Source of the DNA: TK10-74A sp965217625
GTDB taxonomy: Bacteria; Chloroflexota; Dehalococcoidia; Bin125
NCBI GenBank assembly: GCA_965217625.1
Contig: OZ244557.1
Coordinates: 434,001-498,000, forward strand
Length of the DNA: 64,000 bases
Reading direction: 5' to 3'
Within the stretch, counting starts at the first letter, position 1. Every line of letters starts with the position of its first letter. A program made the position numbers and the translations under genes. A model generated the notes under the pieces. It saw nothing but the letters and a program-made list of their open reading frames with translations, had not been told where the DNA came from and made no database searches. This document shows, one piece after another, positions 33,002 through 41,123 of this stretch.

Positions 33002-33073
33002 GGCCGCCGCCGGCCCGCGCCCGGCGCCCCGCTACACTCGCCACAAGCCGACCGCGATCGCCCAGGCGCATCC

Positions 33074-33778
33074 ATGACCCTCCTCCCCGGCTCCCGGCTG
33101 CGCCTCGCCGCCGTCCTCCTGCCCCTCGTCCTCGCCGCCGGGTGCTTCGCCGACGACTCCGCCCCCGCGTCCGACGGCGTCGCTCCGCCCCCCGACGCCG
33201 CCCCCGCCGTTGACACCACTACCGATGCCACTGCCGATGACGCTGCTGATCCGGATGCCGACTCCGCGGCGGCCCCTCCGGTGCTCCCCGCCACCCCCTT
33301 CCAGAACGACCCCACCCTCGAGGCCCGCCTCGACCCCGACGCCCTCGGCATCCCCGGCCGCTTCGTCCGCATGTACCTCGACGACCGCGAACCGATCCTC
33401 TCGCTCGGGCTCGTCGGCGCCGCCGCCCGCCTGACCTACGCCGTCAGCGCCAGCTACGAGGTGCTCTCCCTCGACCTCCTCCGCCTTGAGCCCGGCGTCG
33501 ATCCCGAGGCGTTCTTCCTCGCCTTCGCCGCCACGGTCGCCGACACCCCCGGCTACCGCGGGCTCGACACCGTCGGCGTGCCGCGCAGCGTCGGCGACAG
33601 CGCCCGCCACTTCGCCTTCACCATCGACGAGGACGAGGCCGACGCCGTCGTCCTGCTACGCGACGACCTGCTGGCCTTCGTCACCTACCGCCGTCCCCCC
33701 AACCTGCGCAGCCCCATCGACATCGCCGCCCTCATGCGCGCCGTCGACGCGGCCCTGCAGGCGCCGCCCAGCGGCTGA
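33074..33778 (+). CDS. Lipoprotein of unknown function
   Basis: 234 residues. Signal peptide RLRLAAVLLPLVLAAGCF with lipobox LAAGC (Cys about residue 24), an Asp/Ala/Pro-rich linker (25-75), then a soluble alpha/beta domain of about 155 residues. No enzyme motif is seen. TACACT (33033-33038), 35 bases upstream, is a likely -10 box. Probably anchored to the outer face of the membrane. Confidence 0.75.
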   Translation: MTLLPGSRLRLAAVLLPLVLAAGCFADDSAPASDGVAPPPDAAPAVDTTTDATADDAADPDADSAAAPPVLPATPFQNDPTLEARLDPDALGIPGRFVRMYLDDREPILSLGLVGAAARLTYAVSASYEVLSLDLLRLEPGVDPEAFFLAFAATVADTPGYRGLDTVGVPRSVGDSARHFAFTIDEDEADAVVLLRDDLLAFVTYRRPPNLRSPIDIAALMRAVDAALQAPPSG

Positions 33779-33784
33779 TCGCGC

Positions 33785-34000
33785 CTACGCCTCCGAGCCC
33801 GCCCCCTGCGGCGCATCGGCCTGCTGCATCTCCGGCGGCAGCAGGTTCGGGATCCCGTCCTCGATGGGGTAGCGGAAGTCGATCGCCTTCGAGTACAGGT
33901 GGCCGCGCAGCACCTCGTCGCCCGCCTCCTCCTCCACCACCAGCTCCAGCGGCTGCTTCGTCACCGGGCAGACCAGAATCTCCATCAGATCGCGGTGCAT
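33785..34000 (-). CDS. Trm112-family (UPF0434) protein
   Basis: 71 residues: MHRDLMEILVCPVTKQPLELVVEE..., then SKAIDFRYPIEDGIPNLLPPEMQ. Trm112 proteins are small scaffolds that activate methyltransferases. The second cysteine of the CPxC zinc pair is absent (CPVT), common in bacterial members. It converges on the lipoprotein gene with six bases between the two. Confidence 0.88.
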   Translation of the reverse strand: MHRDLMEILVCPVTKQPLELVVEEEAGDEVLRGHLYSKAIDFRYPIEDGIPNLLPPEMQQADAPQGAGSEA

Positions 34001-34123
34001 CGAGCGTCTCCCCTCGGTCTTACCCTACCAGCGCTCCCTCGTTGTCGGCCCACCCCGCCGTGGGTCGTGCAGACAACGCCCGCTGGTGTCATAGGATAAG
34101 ATGGCACTGCAGCTGAAAGGGGA

Positions 34124-34619
34124 ATGTGGATGAGCCGAGGATCGCTGGGACAACGCCGCCCCGCCGATTCAATCGGCTGCGCCGTGACTGTCGCCGAGGC
34201 CGCCCGCGTGATGTCGGCGGCACGCTGGCCGAAAACGGCGTAGCATCCTGCCGAGCGTCGCGAGGACCCGCGAGGGCGCGCAGTTCTTCCTGTTCACCCT
34301 CCAATTCATTGTCGGTCTTGCGCTGATCGGCTACCAAGAGATCGCGGACGGCGGCATTGAGATCGAGACGCTCATCGCCATCGGGGGCGGCCTTGCCCCC
34401 CTCATCCTGGTGATGGCAGCCGTAACGGTTATTCTCGTGGAGGGAGGAGCGATGATCGCAGAGAAGTATCAGAAGATCCGGTTCGAGGCCGGCGTGGCGA
34501 AGGAACGCGCACGCTGGACCGAGTGGAACCGGCGCCGCTTGGAGGCGGAACAGCGCGGCGAGGAGTTCACCGAGCCTCCTCCCACCGGCGACGAGACCAA
34601 TGGTGCGCACGGTGGGTGA
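34124..34619 (+). pseudogene. Frameshifted two-helix membrane protein with basic C-terminal tail
   Basis: A start with a good ribosome site (AAAGGGGA, ATG 34124) opens a frame that stops at 34241-34243. The conserved-looking protein continues in another frame from about 34212: LPSVARTREGAQFFLFTLQFIVGLALIGYQEI (helix 1), a second helix (LIAIGGGLAPLILVMAAVTVILV), then EGGAMIAEKYQKIRFEAGVAKERARWTEWNRRR and a Glu/Pro-rich end at 34619. That frame has no ATG before 34410, so an insertion or deletion near 34212-34243 probably disconnected the start. The last third (from ATG 34452, with GGAGGAG upstream) is duplicated at 34822-35013 and could be translated alone. Confidence 0.6.
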
Positions 34620-34632
34620 CAGGTAGGACGTC

Positions 34633-34797
34633 ATGGCCGAGACGACCAGCCCCTCTGCCGCGAACGAGGACCTGCGCGAGCAACGCCTCCTCCGCAAGGA
34701 ACGCCAGCGCGCGGAACTCTACCGGGCCCTATGGGTCGCCTTGATGATCGGTCTCTGCATGCTGACCGCGATCCTGTGGGCCCTCGTCAAACTCTGA
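34633..34797 (+). CDS. Tail-anchored small membrane protein (copy 1)
   Basis: 54 residues: charged helix MAETTSPSAANEDLREQRLLRKERQRAEL, then one transmembrane segment ALWVALMIGLCMLTAILWALV. AGGTAGG precedes the ATG by five bases. A diverged copy lies at 35036-35191. Function unknown. Confidence 0.6.
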   Translation: MAETTSPSAANEDLREQRLLRKERQRAELYRALWVALMIGLCMLTAILWALVKL

Positions 34798-34821
34798 CCC
34801 GCCCTCGTGGAGGGAGGAGCG

Positions 34822-35013
34822 ATGATCGCAGAGAAGTATCAGAAGATCCGGTTCGAGGCCGGCGTGGCGCAGGGACGGCAGCTAGGACAGCAGCAGGAAC
34901 GCGCACGCTGGACCGAGTGGAACCGGCGCCGCTTGGACGCGGAACAGCGCGGCGAGGAATTCACCGAGCCCCCGCCCACCGGCGACGAGACCAATGGTGC
35001 GCACGGTGGGTGA
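34822..35013 (+). CDS. Duplicated cytoplasmic tail fragment
   Basis: 63 residues from the ATG after GAGGGAGGAGCG: MIAEKYQKIRFEAGVAQGRQ..., ARWTEWNRRRLDAEQRGEEF and the same ending as the 34124-34619 product. It lacks both membrane helices, so it is a partial duplicate of that gene, though it retains a strong ribosome site. The basic Gln/Arg/Glu-rich helix is extended by eight residues (QGRQLGQQ). Expression is plausible; function unknown. Confidence 0.5.
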   Translation: MIAEKYQKIRFEAGVAQGRQLGQQQERARWTEWNRRRLDAEQRGEEFTEPPPTGDETNGAHGG

Positions 35014-35035
35014 CAGGTAGGACGTCATCACCGAA

Positions 35036-35191
35036 GTGACCAGCCCCCTCCTCACGAAGGAGTACCTGCGCGAGCAACTTTCCCTCATGGAGGCACGACT
35101 GCGCGGGGAAATCTACCGAGCCCTGTTGTTCGTCGCGCTCATCATCATCGGCACGATGACGGCGATCATGGCCGCCCTCACCCGGCTCTGA
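35036..35191 (+). CDS. Tail-anchored small membrane protein (copy 2)
   Basis: 51 residues from a GTG at 35036: TSPLLTKEYLREQLSLMEARL..., then a transmembrane segment LLFVALIIIGTMTAIMAAL. The ATG used by copy 1 has become ATC (35027-35029), so a later GTG must serve or the copy is silent. The helical layout is preserved despite divergence. Confidence 0.45.
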   Translation: MTSPLLTKEYLREQLSLMEARLRGEIYRALLFVALIIIGTMTAIMAALTRL

Positions 35192-35303
35192 TCCGGCCCC
35201 CCGGTTGACACAACCCCCCGGCCCCGCGATCCTCGCCTCCTAGCACGACCCCCAGATGCGGGGCCCCAATCGGCCCCGGCAACCGATGGACGAGGTAGCC
35301 CGG

Positions 35304-35516
35304 ATGGCCGATGTACGATCCCCCATGGCTGGAACGATTCTCGAGTTGCTCGTCGCGCCCGGCGACAGCGTCAGCGAGGGCGACGAACTCCTGATCCTTG
35401 AGTCGATGAAGATGGAGATCCCCGTCGAGGCGGAGGAGGGCGGCACCGTCGCCTCCATCACCTGCGAGCAGGGCCAGCCCGTCCAGGAGGACGACGTCCT
35501 CCTCACCCTCGAATAG
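35304..35516 (+). CDS. Biotin carboxyl carrier protein (biotinyl domain)
   Basis: 70 residues, a minimal biotinyl domain: MADVRSPMAGTILELLVAPGD..., the biotinylation site LILESMKMEIPVEA (Lys between two Met) and GTVASITCEQGQPVQEDDVLLTLE. It carries CO2 between the biotin carboxylase (next gene, 13 bases downstream) and a carboxyltransferase not found in this window. ATG 35304 has GAGG eight bases upstream; upstream in-frame starts at 35256 and 35286 add unconserved residues. Confidence 0.93.
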   Translation: MADVRSPMAGTILELLVAPGDSVSEGDELLILESMKMEIPVEAEEGGTVASITCEQGQPVQEDDVLLTLE

Positions 35517-35529
35517 CCGTCACAGCCCC

Positions 35530-36873
35530 GTGACCGCCCCCTTCCACCGGCTGCTCGTCGCCAACCGTGGCGAGATCGCCGTCCGCGTGATGCGCACCTG
35601 CCGCCGCCTCGGCGTCGCGACGCACGCCGTCTACTCCGACGCCGACGCCAACGCCCTGCACGTGCGCAGCGCCGACGGCGCCACCCGCCTTGGCCCGGCC
35701 CCCGTCGCGCAGTCCTACCTCAACATCGACGCCGTGCTCGACGCCGCCGAGGCTGCCGGCTGCGACGCCGTCCACCCCGGCTACGGCCTGCTCTCCGAGA
35801 ACCCCGACTTCTCCCGCGCCTGCGCCGCGCGCGGCATCACCTTCGTCGGGCCCAGCGGCGACCACATCGACCTCATGGGCCACAAGAACCAGGCCCGCGC
35901 CGCGATGGGCGAGCGGGGCTTCCCGCTCATCCCCGGCACCAAGGGCAACCTCTCCGACGACGACCTCGAAGGCACGGCCGCCCAGGTCGGCTACCCGCTG
36001 ATCGTCAAGGCCAGCCGCGGCGGCGGCGGCATCGGCATGGCCATCGTCTCGGGCCCCGGCGAGCTCGCCCGCGCCGTCAAGCGCGCCCGCTCCCTCGCCG
36101 GCCGCGCCTTCGGCAGCGACGACCTCTACTTCGAGCGCCAGGTGCTCGGCGCCCGCCACATCGAGATCCAGATCCTCGCCGACCACCACGGCGCCGTCCG
36201 CCACCTCGGCGAGCGCGACTGCTCGGTCCAGCGCCGCCACCAGAAGGTGATCGAGGAATCGCCCGGCCCCGCCGTCACGCCCGACCTCCGCGCCCGCCTC
36301 ACCGGCCGCGCCGTCGAGGCGATCCAGGCGCTCGGCTACCGCAACGCCGGCACCGTCGAATGTCTCGCCGAGCCGCACGGCGACTTCTACTTCCTCGAGA
36401 TGAATACCCGCCTGCAGGTCGAGCACCCCGTCACCGAGATGGTCACCGGCCTCGACCTCGTCGAGTGGCAGCTGCGCATCGCCGCCGGCGAACCGCTCGA
36501 CCTCCCCGCCGACGCCGCCGACCCCAGCGGTCACGCCATTGAGGTGCGCATCTACGCCGAGAACCCCGAGACGCTGCTCCCGTCCCCCGGCACGATCACC
36601 CATCTTCGCTTCCCCGACGGCGACGGCGTCCGCGTCGACACGGGCATCGAGTCGGGCGACGAGGTCACCCCCTACTACGACCCGATGATCGCCAAGCTCA
36701 TCGTCCACGCCGCCGACCGCCCGGCCGCCCTCGCCCGCCTCGACGACGCCCTCGCCGGTGTCGAGATCGAGGGCATCAAGCACAACACGCCCTACCTGCA
36801 GCGCCTCGTCGCCGACCCCGACTTCCGCGCCGGCAACTACGACGTCCGCTTCACGGAAGAGCTGCGCAAGTAG
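35530..36873 (+). CDS. accC: Biotin carboxylase subunit of an acyl-CoA carboxylase
   Basis: 447 residues from a GTG. ATP-grasp enzyme with LLVANRGEIAVRVMRTCRRLG, VHPGYGLLSENPDF, ASRGGGGIGM (glycine-rich ATP lid), ERDCSVQRRHQKVIEESP and FLEMNTRLQVEHPVTEMVTG. It carboxylates biotin on the upstream carrier. Without a carboxyltransferase nearby the final substrate (acetyl-, propionyl- or another acyl-CoA) is open. A dispersed repeat follows the stop. Confidence 0.95.
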   Translation: MTAPFHRLLVANRGEIAVRVMRTCRRLGVATHAVYSDADANALHVRSADGATRLGPAPVAQSYLNIDAVLDAAEAAGCDAVHPGYGLLSENPDFSRACAARGITFVGPSGDHIDLMGHKNQARAAMGERGFPLIPGTKGNLSDDDLEGTAAQVGYPLIVKASRGGGGIGMAIVSGPGELARAVKRARSLAGRAFGSDDLYFERQVLGARHIEIQILADHHGAVRHLGERDCSVQRRHQKVIEESPGPAVTPDLRARLTGRAVEAIQALGYRNAGTVECLAEPHGDFYFLEMNTRLQVEHPVTEMVTGLDLVEWQLRIAAGEPLDLPADAADPSGHAIEVRIYAENPETLLPSPGTITHLRFPDGDGVRVDTGIESGDEVTPYYDPMIAKLIVHAADRPAALARLDDALAGVEIEGIKHNTPYLQRLVADPDFRAGNYDVRFTEELRK

Positions 36874-36883
36874 CGCTGGCGGC

Positions 36884-36940
36884 CCTCCGGTCCCCCCCTC
36901 TCCATCGCTTCAGATGGAGAGGGGGTTAGGGGATGAGGTT
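36884..36940 (+). repeat. Dispersed palindromic repeat, copy 4
   Basis: CCCCCCTCTCCATC-GCTTCA-GATGGAGAGGGGG then TTAGGGGATGAGGTT, between convergent accC and the thioesterase gene, ending three bases before the latter's stop codon. Confidence 0.88.
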
Positions 36941-36943
36941 CCC

Positions 36944-37387
36944 CTACCCCACCTGCGCGATCGCGTACGTGCCCCGGCCCTTCGCGACCAGGACATCGTG
37001 GTTGTTGCGCACCTCGACATCGCCCACTGCCAGCGCGCGGCCCTTCTTCAGCACCTCGCAGGTGGCGACCAACTCCTCCCCGACGGCCGGGCGCAGGAAC
37101 GACACGTTCAGTTCCGCCGTGCCGCGCGGCTGCTCGCCGCGCCGCATCATCGTCATCGTCGCCGTCACCATCGCCATGTCGACCAGCGTCGCGATCACGC
37201 CGCCGTGCACGCCGCCCTGCGCGCCCCCCGCCGTCGCCGGCGTCACCCGCAGCCGCAGGACCGCCCGCCCCCGCTCGACCTCCGCCACCCGCGCGCCGAA
37301 CATCAGCAGGTCGGTGCCGTCGCCCGCGCCCGATCCCAGCAGCGCCCGCAGCGGCAGCAGCCAATCCGGTTCCCGCGTCTCCGCCAT
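36944..37387 (-). CDS. PaaI-type hotdog thioesterase
   Basis: 147 residues. Hotdog-fold thioesterase core: GGVHGGVIATLVDMAMVTATMTM with the GGxxHGGxxxxLxD motif, then GTAELNVSFLRPAVGEELVATCEVLKKGRALAVGDVEV. It hydrolyses acyl-CoA thioesters, often phenylacetyl- or hydroxybenzoyl-CoA. No pathway partner is adjacent. Confidence 0.88.
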   Translation of the reverse strand: MAETREPDWLLPLRALLGSGAGDGTDLLMFGARVAEVERGRAVLRLRVTPATAGGAQGGVHGGVIATLVDMAMVTATMTMMRRGEQPRGTAELNVSFLRPAVGEELVATCEVLKKGRALAVGDVEVRNNHDVLVAKGRGTYAIAQVG

Positions 37388-37482
37388 CGCACCCTCCGTG
37401 CGGCGCCGTGCCCCGCCGCGCTGCGCGAAGGATACCCGACCTCACGCCCGACGCCTTCTATCCGTGGCGGCGACGCCTCCGC

Positions 37483-37488
37483 TAATCT
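37483..37488 (+). promoter_or_regulatory. -10 box, probable leaderless start of the monooxygenase
   Basis: TAATCT preceded by GC, eight bases before the ATG at 37497. There is no room for a ribosome site, so the transcript is probably leaderless. Confidence 0.5.
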
Positions 37489-37496
37489 GACGCACT

Positions 37497-39425
37497 ATGA
37501 CGATTGACCGCGCGATCGACCCGCTCCCGCCCGACGACGAGCCCATCCGCCAGGCGCTGGAGGGCGCGCATCTGCGCTCGCTGCTGCCGGCGCTGGCGCA
37601 GATCACGGGCGACCTGTCGCTGCTGCGCGACGACCTGAGGCCCGCGCCGTCCTCCACCTTGGACCTGCAAGGCGAGCTGCCGGAGGCGGCGCGGGCGGCG
37701 GCGCGCGATATGGCGCTGCGCGCGCTGGCCACGTGGCGCGACGCGGGGTCGGTGGTGGCGCCGCCGCCGTCGCCGGCCGGCCTGCGCCGCATGATCGACT
37801 TCCTCATCGGCGAGCGCGTGAGCGACGACTACCTGCCGCTGCTGATCGAGGAGCTGGCCTTCGCGGACGGGGACGCGCGGGCGCCGCGCTGGCGCATGGA
37901 GGAGATCGGCGCCCGGCGGTCGCTGCGCGTGGTCATCATCGGCGCGGGGATGTCGGGCATCATGGCGGCGCGACGGCTGAAGCAGGCGGGCATCCCCTGC
38001 ACGGTCGTCGAGAAGAACGCCGACGTCGGCGGCACCTGGTTCGAGAACACCTACCCCGGGGCGCGGGTCGACACGCCGAACCACCTCTACAGCTACGCGT
38101 GCGCCCAGAAGTCCGACTGGCCCTACCACTTCTCGACGCAGGACGTGCTGCTGAAGTACTTCCGCGACTGCGCCACCGAGTTCGGCGTCCGCGACGACAT
38201 CCGCTTCCGCACCGAGGTGCTCAGCGCCGCCTACGACGACGCGCAGGGACTGTGGCGGGTGCACGTCCGGGGCCCGGACGGAGTCGAGGAGACGATCGAG
38301 GCGGAGGCCGTGATCAGCGCGGTGGGGCAGCTCAACCGCCCGAAGCTGCCGGACATCGCGGGGCTGGGGACATTCGAGGGGCCGACGTTCCATTCGGCCC
38401 AGTGGGACCACGCGATCGACTTCAGCGGCAAGACGGTGGGCGTCATCGGCACGGGGGCGAGCGCATCGCAGTTCATCCCGCACCTGGCGGACGAGGCCGG
38501 CGCGGTCCGCATCTTCCAGCGCACGCCCAACTGGTACGTGCCCGTGCCGCACTACCACGATCGCCTGCCCGACGGCCTGCGGTGGCTCCTGCGGTGCGTG
38601 CCGGCCTACGCGCAGTGGCACCGCTTCTGGCTGTTCTGGGCGACCTCCGACGGCTTCCTGCCGCTGACCGAGGTCGACGACGGCTGGCGCCCGGGAGACG
38701 TCGTGACGGGCGAGGGGAACCGGCGGCTGCGCGCCATGCTGGCGGGGTCGATGCGGGAGCATCTCGCCGGCCGGCCCGACCTCATCGACAAGACGCTGCC
38801 GAACTTCCCTCCGGCGTCGAAGCGGATCGTGCTCGACAACGGCGCCTGGCCGGGCACGCTGCGGCGGGAGCACGTGCACCTGATCACGGAGCCCATCGAG
38901 CGGATCACGCCGCGGGGCGTCCGCACGGAGTCGGGCGAGGAGCACGCGCTCGACGTGCTGATCTACGGCACGGGCTTCCAGGCCTCGCACTTCCTGACGC
39001 CGATGCAGGTCGCCGGGCGCGACGGGGCCGACATGCACGCGCAGTGGGGCGGCGACGCGCGCGCGTACCTGGGCGTCACGATGCCGAACTTCCCCAACTT
39101 CTTCTTCCTCTACGGGCCGAACACGAACCTCGTGGTGAACGGCAGCACCATCTACTACGCGGAGTGCGAGGTGCAGTACGTCCTGGAGTGCCTGCGATTC
39201 CTGCTCGAGAGCGGCCGGCAGGCGATCGACTGCCGCCGCGACGTGCACGACGCCTACAACGCGCGCATCGACGCCGGCAACCTGAAGCGGGCCTGGGGCG
39301 TCTCGAACGTGCCCAGCTGGTACAAGAGCGCGTCGGGGCGCGTCGCGCAGAACTGGCCCTTCTCGCTGCTCGAGTTCTGGCAGCAGACGCAGCGCATGGA
39401 CCCCGCCGACTACGTCGTGACGTAG
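37497..39425 (+). CDS. Flavin-containing (Baeyer-Villiger-type) monooxygenase
   Basis: 642 residues. An unusual helical N-terminal extension of about 135 residues precedes the FAD-binding VVIIGAGMSGIMAARRLKQAG. Then come VGGTWFENTYPGARVDTPNHLYSY, the NADPH-binding VGVIGTGASASQFIP, and FEGPTFHSAQWDH, which matches the Baeyer-Villiger fingerprint FxGxxxHxxxW(P/D). A late YGTGFQASHFLTPM is also typical. It inserts oxygen into ketones using NADPH and O2; the N-terminal extension is a feature of the long monooxygenase subgroup. It begins with a probable leaderless start. Confidence 0.92.
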   Translation: MTIDRAIDPLPPDDEPIRQALEGAHLRSLLPALAQITGDLSLLRDDLRPAPSSTLDLQGELPEAARAAARDMALRALATWRDAGSVVAPPPSPAGLRRMIDFLIGERVSDDYLPLLIEELAFADGDARAPRWRMEEIGARRSLRVVIIGAGMSGIMAARRLKQAGIPCTVVEKNADVGGTWFENTYPGARVDTPNHLYSYACAQKSDWPYHFSTQDVLLKYFRDCATEFGVRDDIRFRTEVLSAAYDDAQGLWRVHVRGPDGVEETIEAEAVISAVGQLNRPKLPDIAGLGTFEGPTFHSAQWDHAIDFSGKTVGVIGTGASASQFIPHLADEAGAVRIFQRTPNWYVPVPHYHDRLPDGLRWLLRCVPAYAQWHRFWLFWATSDGFLPLTEVDDGWRPGDVVTGEGNRRLRAMLAGSMREHLAGRPDLIDKTLPNFPPASKRIVLDNGAWPGTLRREHVHLITEPIERITPRGVRTESGEEHALDVLIYGTGFQASHFLTPMQVAGRDGADMHAQWGGDARAYLGVTMPNFPNFFFLYGPNTNLVVNGSTIYYAECEVQYVLECLRFLLESGRQAIDCRRDVHDAYNARIDAGNLKRAWGVSNVPSWYKSASGRVAQNWPFSLLEFWQQTQRMDPADYVVT

Positions 39426-39459
39426 GGCGGCGCCTGTGCCAGCGCGGGGCCGCCCCCGG

Positions 39460-39819
39460 TCAGTCGAGGACGGCAGCCAGCAGGTCGGTGATCTCCTCCG
39501 CGTCGTCGAGGCCGGTGGCGACGCCCGTTTCGGGCATGTCACCCTCGTAGAAGTTCTGGTGCAGGGCGCTGGCCGAGCGGAAGAGGTTCTGCACGCGTGG
39601 GTTCGACAGTTCCTCCGCCACGAGCGCGACGGCGCGGTATAGGTCGGCGTGGGTCTTGTGCTGCCAGCCGCGCGTCTCGGCGACGGCCTTCACCATCTGC
39701 GCCGCGGCGCCCCATCCCTTCTCCGAGGCCTGCAGCAGGTCCCCCTCGGCAAGGTGGGCACGGCCCTTGATCAGGAACTCGGCCGCAGTGTCGGTGTGGT
39801 AGTTCGTGCGGGTGGTCAT
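39460..39819 (-). CDS. PaREP1/HEPN-like small helical protein
   Basis: 119 residues from the ATG at 39819: MTTRTNYHTDTAAEFLIKGRAHLAEGDLLQASEKGWGAAAQMVKAVAETRGWQHKTHADLYRAV... The AEGDLLQASEKGWGAAAQMVKAVAE helix pair recalls PaREP1 and HEPN-type proteins, which bind or cut RNA or act as helical scaffolds. No clear RxxxxH catalytic pair is seen. It converges on the monooxygenase gene. Confidence 0.65.
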   Translation of the reverse strand: MTTRTNYHTDTAAEFLIKGRAHLAEGDLLQASEKGWGAAAQMVKAVAETRGWQHKTHADLYRAVALVAEELSNPRVQNLFRSASALHQNFYEGDMPETGVATGLDDAEEITDLLAAVLD

Positions 39820-39867
39820 GGGCCGATCATATCGTGTCGCCGACGGGCGCGCTGCCGCCCCACCCGC

Positions 39868-39873
39868 TACCCT
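39868..39873 (+). promoter_or_regulatory. -10 box, probable leaderless start of RNase D
   Basis: CGCTACCCT motif with TACCCT eight bases before the ATG at 39882; no ribosome site can fit. Same arrangement as before the monooxygenase. Confidence 0.5.
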
Positions 39874-39881
39874 CCCACCCC

Positions 39882-41114
39882 ATGCCCCGACGCCGCCGCA
39901 CCGACCCCGACCGCCCCCCACCCCCCGACCCAACCCCCGACCCCCGCCTCATCACCGACCCGGCCAAGGCCCGCGCCCTCTACGACGAGATCCGCGAGGC
40001 GCGCATCTTCGCCCTCGACACCGAGTTCATCAGCGAGCACACCTACCGCCCCGAACTCGCCCTCGCCCAGGTCGCCACGCCCGGCCGCGTCGCCATCCTC
40101 GACCCCCTCGCCCTGCCCAGCCTCGACCCCCTCTGGGAGCTCGTCGCCGACCCCGATGTCGAGGTCGTCATGCACGCTGGCGACCAGGAGTCGCGCTTCT
40201 GCTGGCTCGAGACCGGCGCGCTGCCCGACCGCGTCTTCGACGTGCAGATCGCCGCCGGCCTGCTCGGCCATCGCTACCCCCTCGCCTACCACAGCCTCGT
40301 CGGCACCGTCCTGCGCCGCCGCGCCGAGCAGGGGCAGACCCGCAGCGACTGGATCCGCCGCCCCCTCAGCGACCGCCAGGTGGCCTACGCCGCCGCCGAT
40401 GTCGACCACCTGCTGCCCCTGCGCGATGTCCTGCACCCGCAGCTCGACGCCCGCGAGCGCCTCCCCTGGCTCGACGACGAGCTCGCCTACCGCGACGACC
40501 AACTCATCGACGAGCTGACCCAGGACCGCTGGTGGCGCGTCGGCGGGGCGCAGAAGCTGGGCCCGCGCGACCTCGCCGCCGTCCGCGAGCTCTTCCACTG
40601 GCGCGAGGGCCTAGCCCAGAACCGCGACCTGCCCCGTCGCCGCATCCTGCGCGACGACCTCCTCATCGCCGCCGCCCAGGCCTCCCCCACCGACCTCGAC
40701 GACCTGCGCCGCGTGCGCGGCATGGAGCGCCTGCCCCACCGCGACCGCCCCGGCCTGCTCGACGCCCTGCACGTCGCCCGCAACCTGCCGCCCGAGGAAC
40801 TGCCGCGCCGGCGCCGCAACGCCGCGAACGGCCCCACCCAGGCCCGCATGCTGGCCCTCACCCTGGAGGCGCTGCTGGAATCGATCTGCATCGAGCGCGA
40901 GGTCTCCCCCACCCTCGTCGGCGGCGCCGCCGACCTGCGCCGTCTGATCCACTGGCATCTCGCCGGGCGCAACGCCAAGCGGCCGCCCCGCCTGCTCACC
41001 GGCTGGCGCGCCGAGGTCTGCGGCGACCTCCTCGAGGACGCCCTGGCCGGCCGCGTCCGCATCCGCGTCGGCGACCCCGCCTCCGCCCACCCCCTCGTCG
41101 TCGAGCCGGCGTGA
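39882..41114 (+). CDS. rnd: RNase D-type 3'-5' exoribonuclease with HRDC domain
   Basis: 410 residues. DEDDy exonuclease: Exo I FALDTEFISEHTYRPELALAQ, Exo II VMHAGDQESRF, Exo III YAAADVDHLLPL, followed by an HRDC-type helical region around WREGLAQNRDLPRRRILRDDLL and a C-terminal nucleic-acid-binding segment. RNase D trims 3' ends of tRNA and other stable RNAs. The ATG at 39882 is chosen because a -10 box lies just before it; an in-frame start at 39834 adds only low-complexity residues. Confidence 0.93.
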   Translation: MPRRRRTDPDRPPPPDPTPDPRLITDPAKARALYDEIREARIFALDTEFISEHTYRPELALAQVATPGRVAILDPLALPSLDPLWELVADPDVEVVMHAGDQESRFCWLETGALPDRVFDVQIAAGLLGHRYPLAYHSLVGTVLRRRAEQGQTRSDWIRRPLSDRQVAYAAADVDHLLPLRDVLHPQLDARERLPWLDDELAYRDDQLIDELTQDRWWRVGGAQKLGPRDLAAVRELFHWREGLAQNRDLPRRRILRDDLLIAAAQASPTDLDDLRRVRGMERLPHRDRPGLLDALHVARNLPPEELPRRRRNAANGPTQARMLALTLEALLESICIEREVSPTLVGGAADLRRLIHWHLAGRNAKRPPRLLTGWRAEVCGDLLEDALAGRVRIRVGDPASAHPLVVEPA

Positions 41115-41123
41115 GCGACGTCG

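Larger units (their letters stand above)
34434..35191 (+). repeat. Tandem duplication of a two-gene unit (offset 370)
   Basis: The unit starting CTCGTGGAGGGAGGAGCG at 34434 recurs at 34804 and stays recognisable through the small gene that follows (to 34797 and 35191). The first part is nearly identical; copy 2 has a 24-base in-frame insertion. The second part has diverged, so the two halves have evolved at different rates or by conversion. Confidence 0.85.

Noticed and set aside
34126..34326. A 66-codon frame starting MDEPRIAG
   Set aside because: Arg-rich and in a different frame from the recognisable membrane protein; the ATG at 34124 is better placed.
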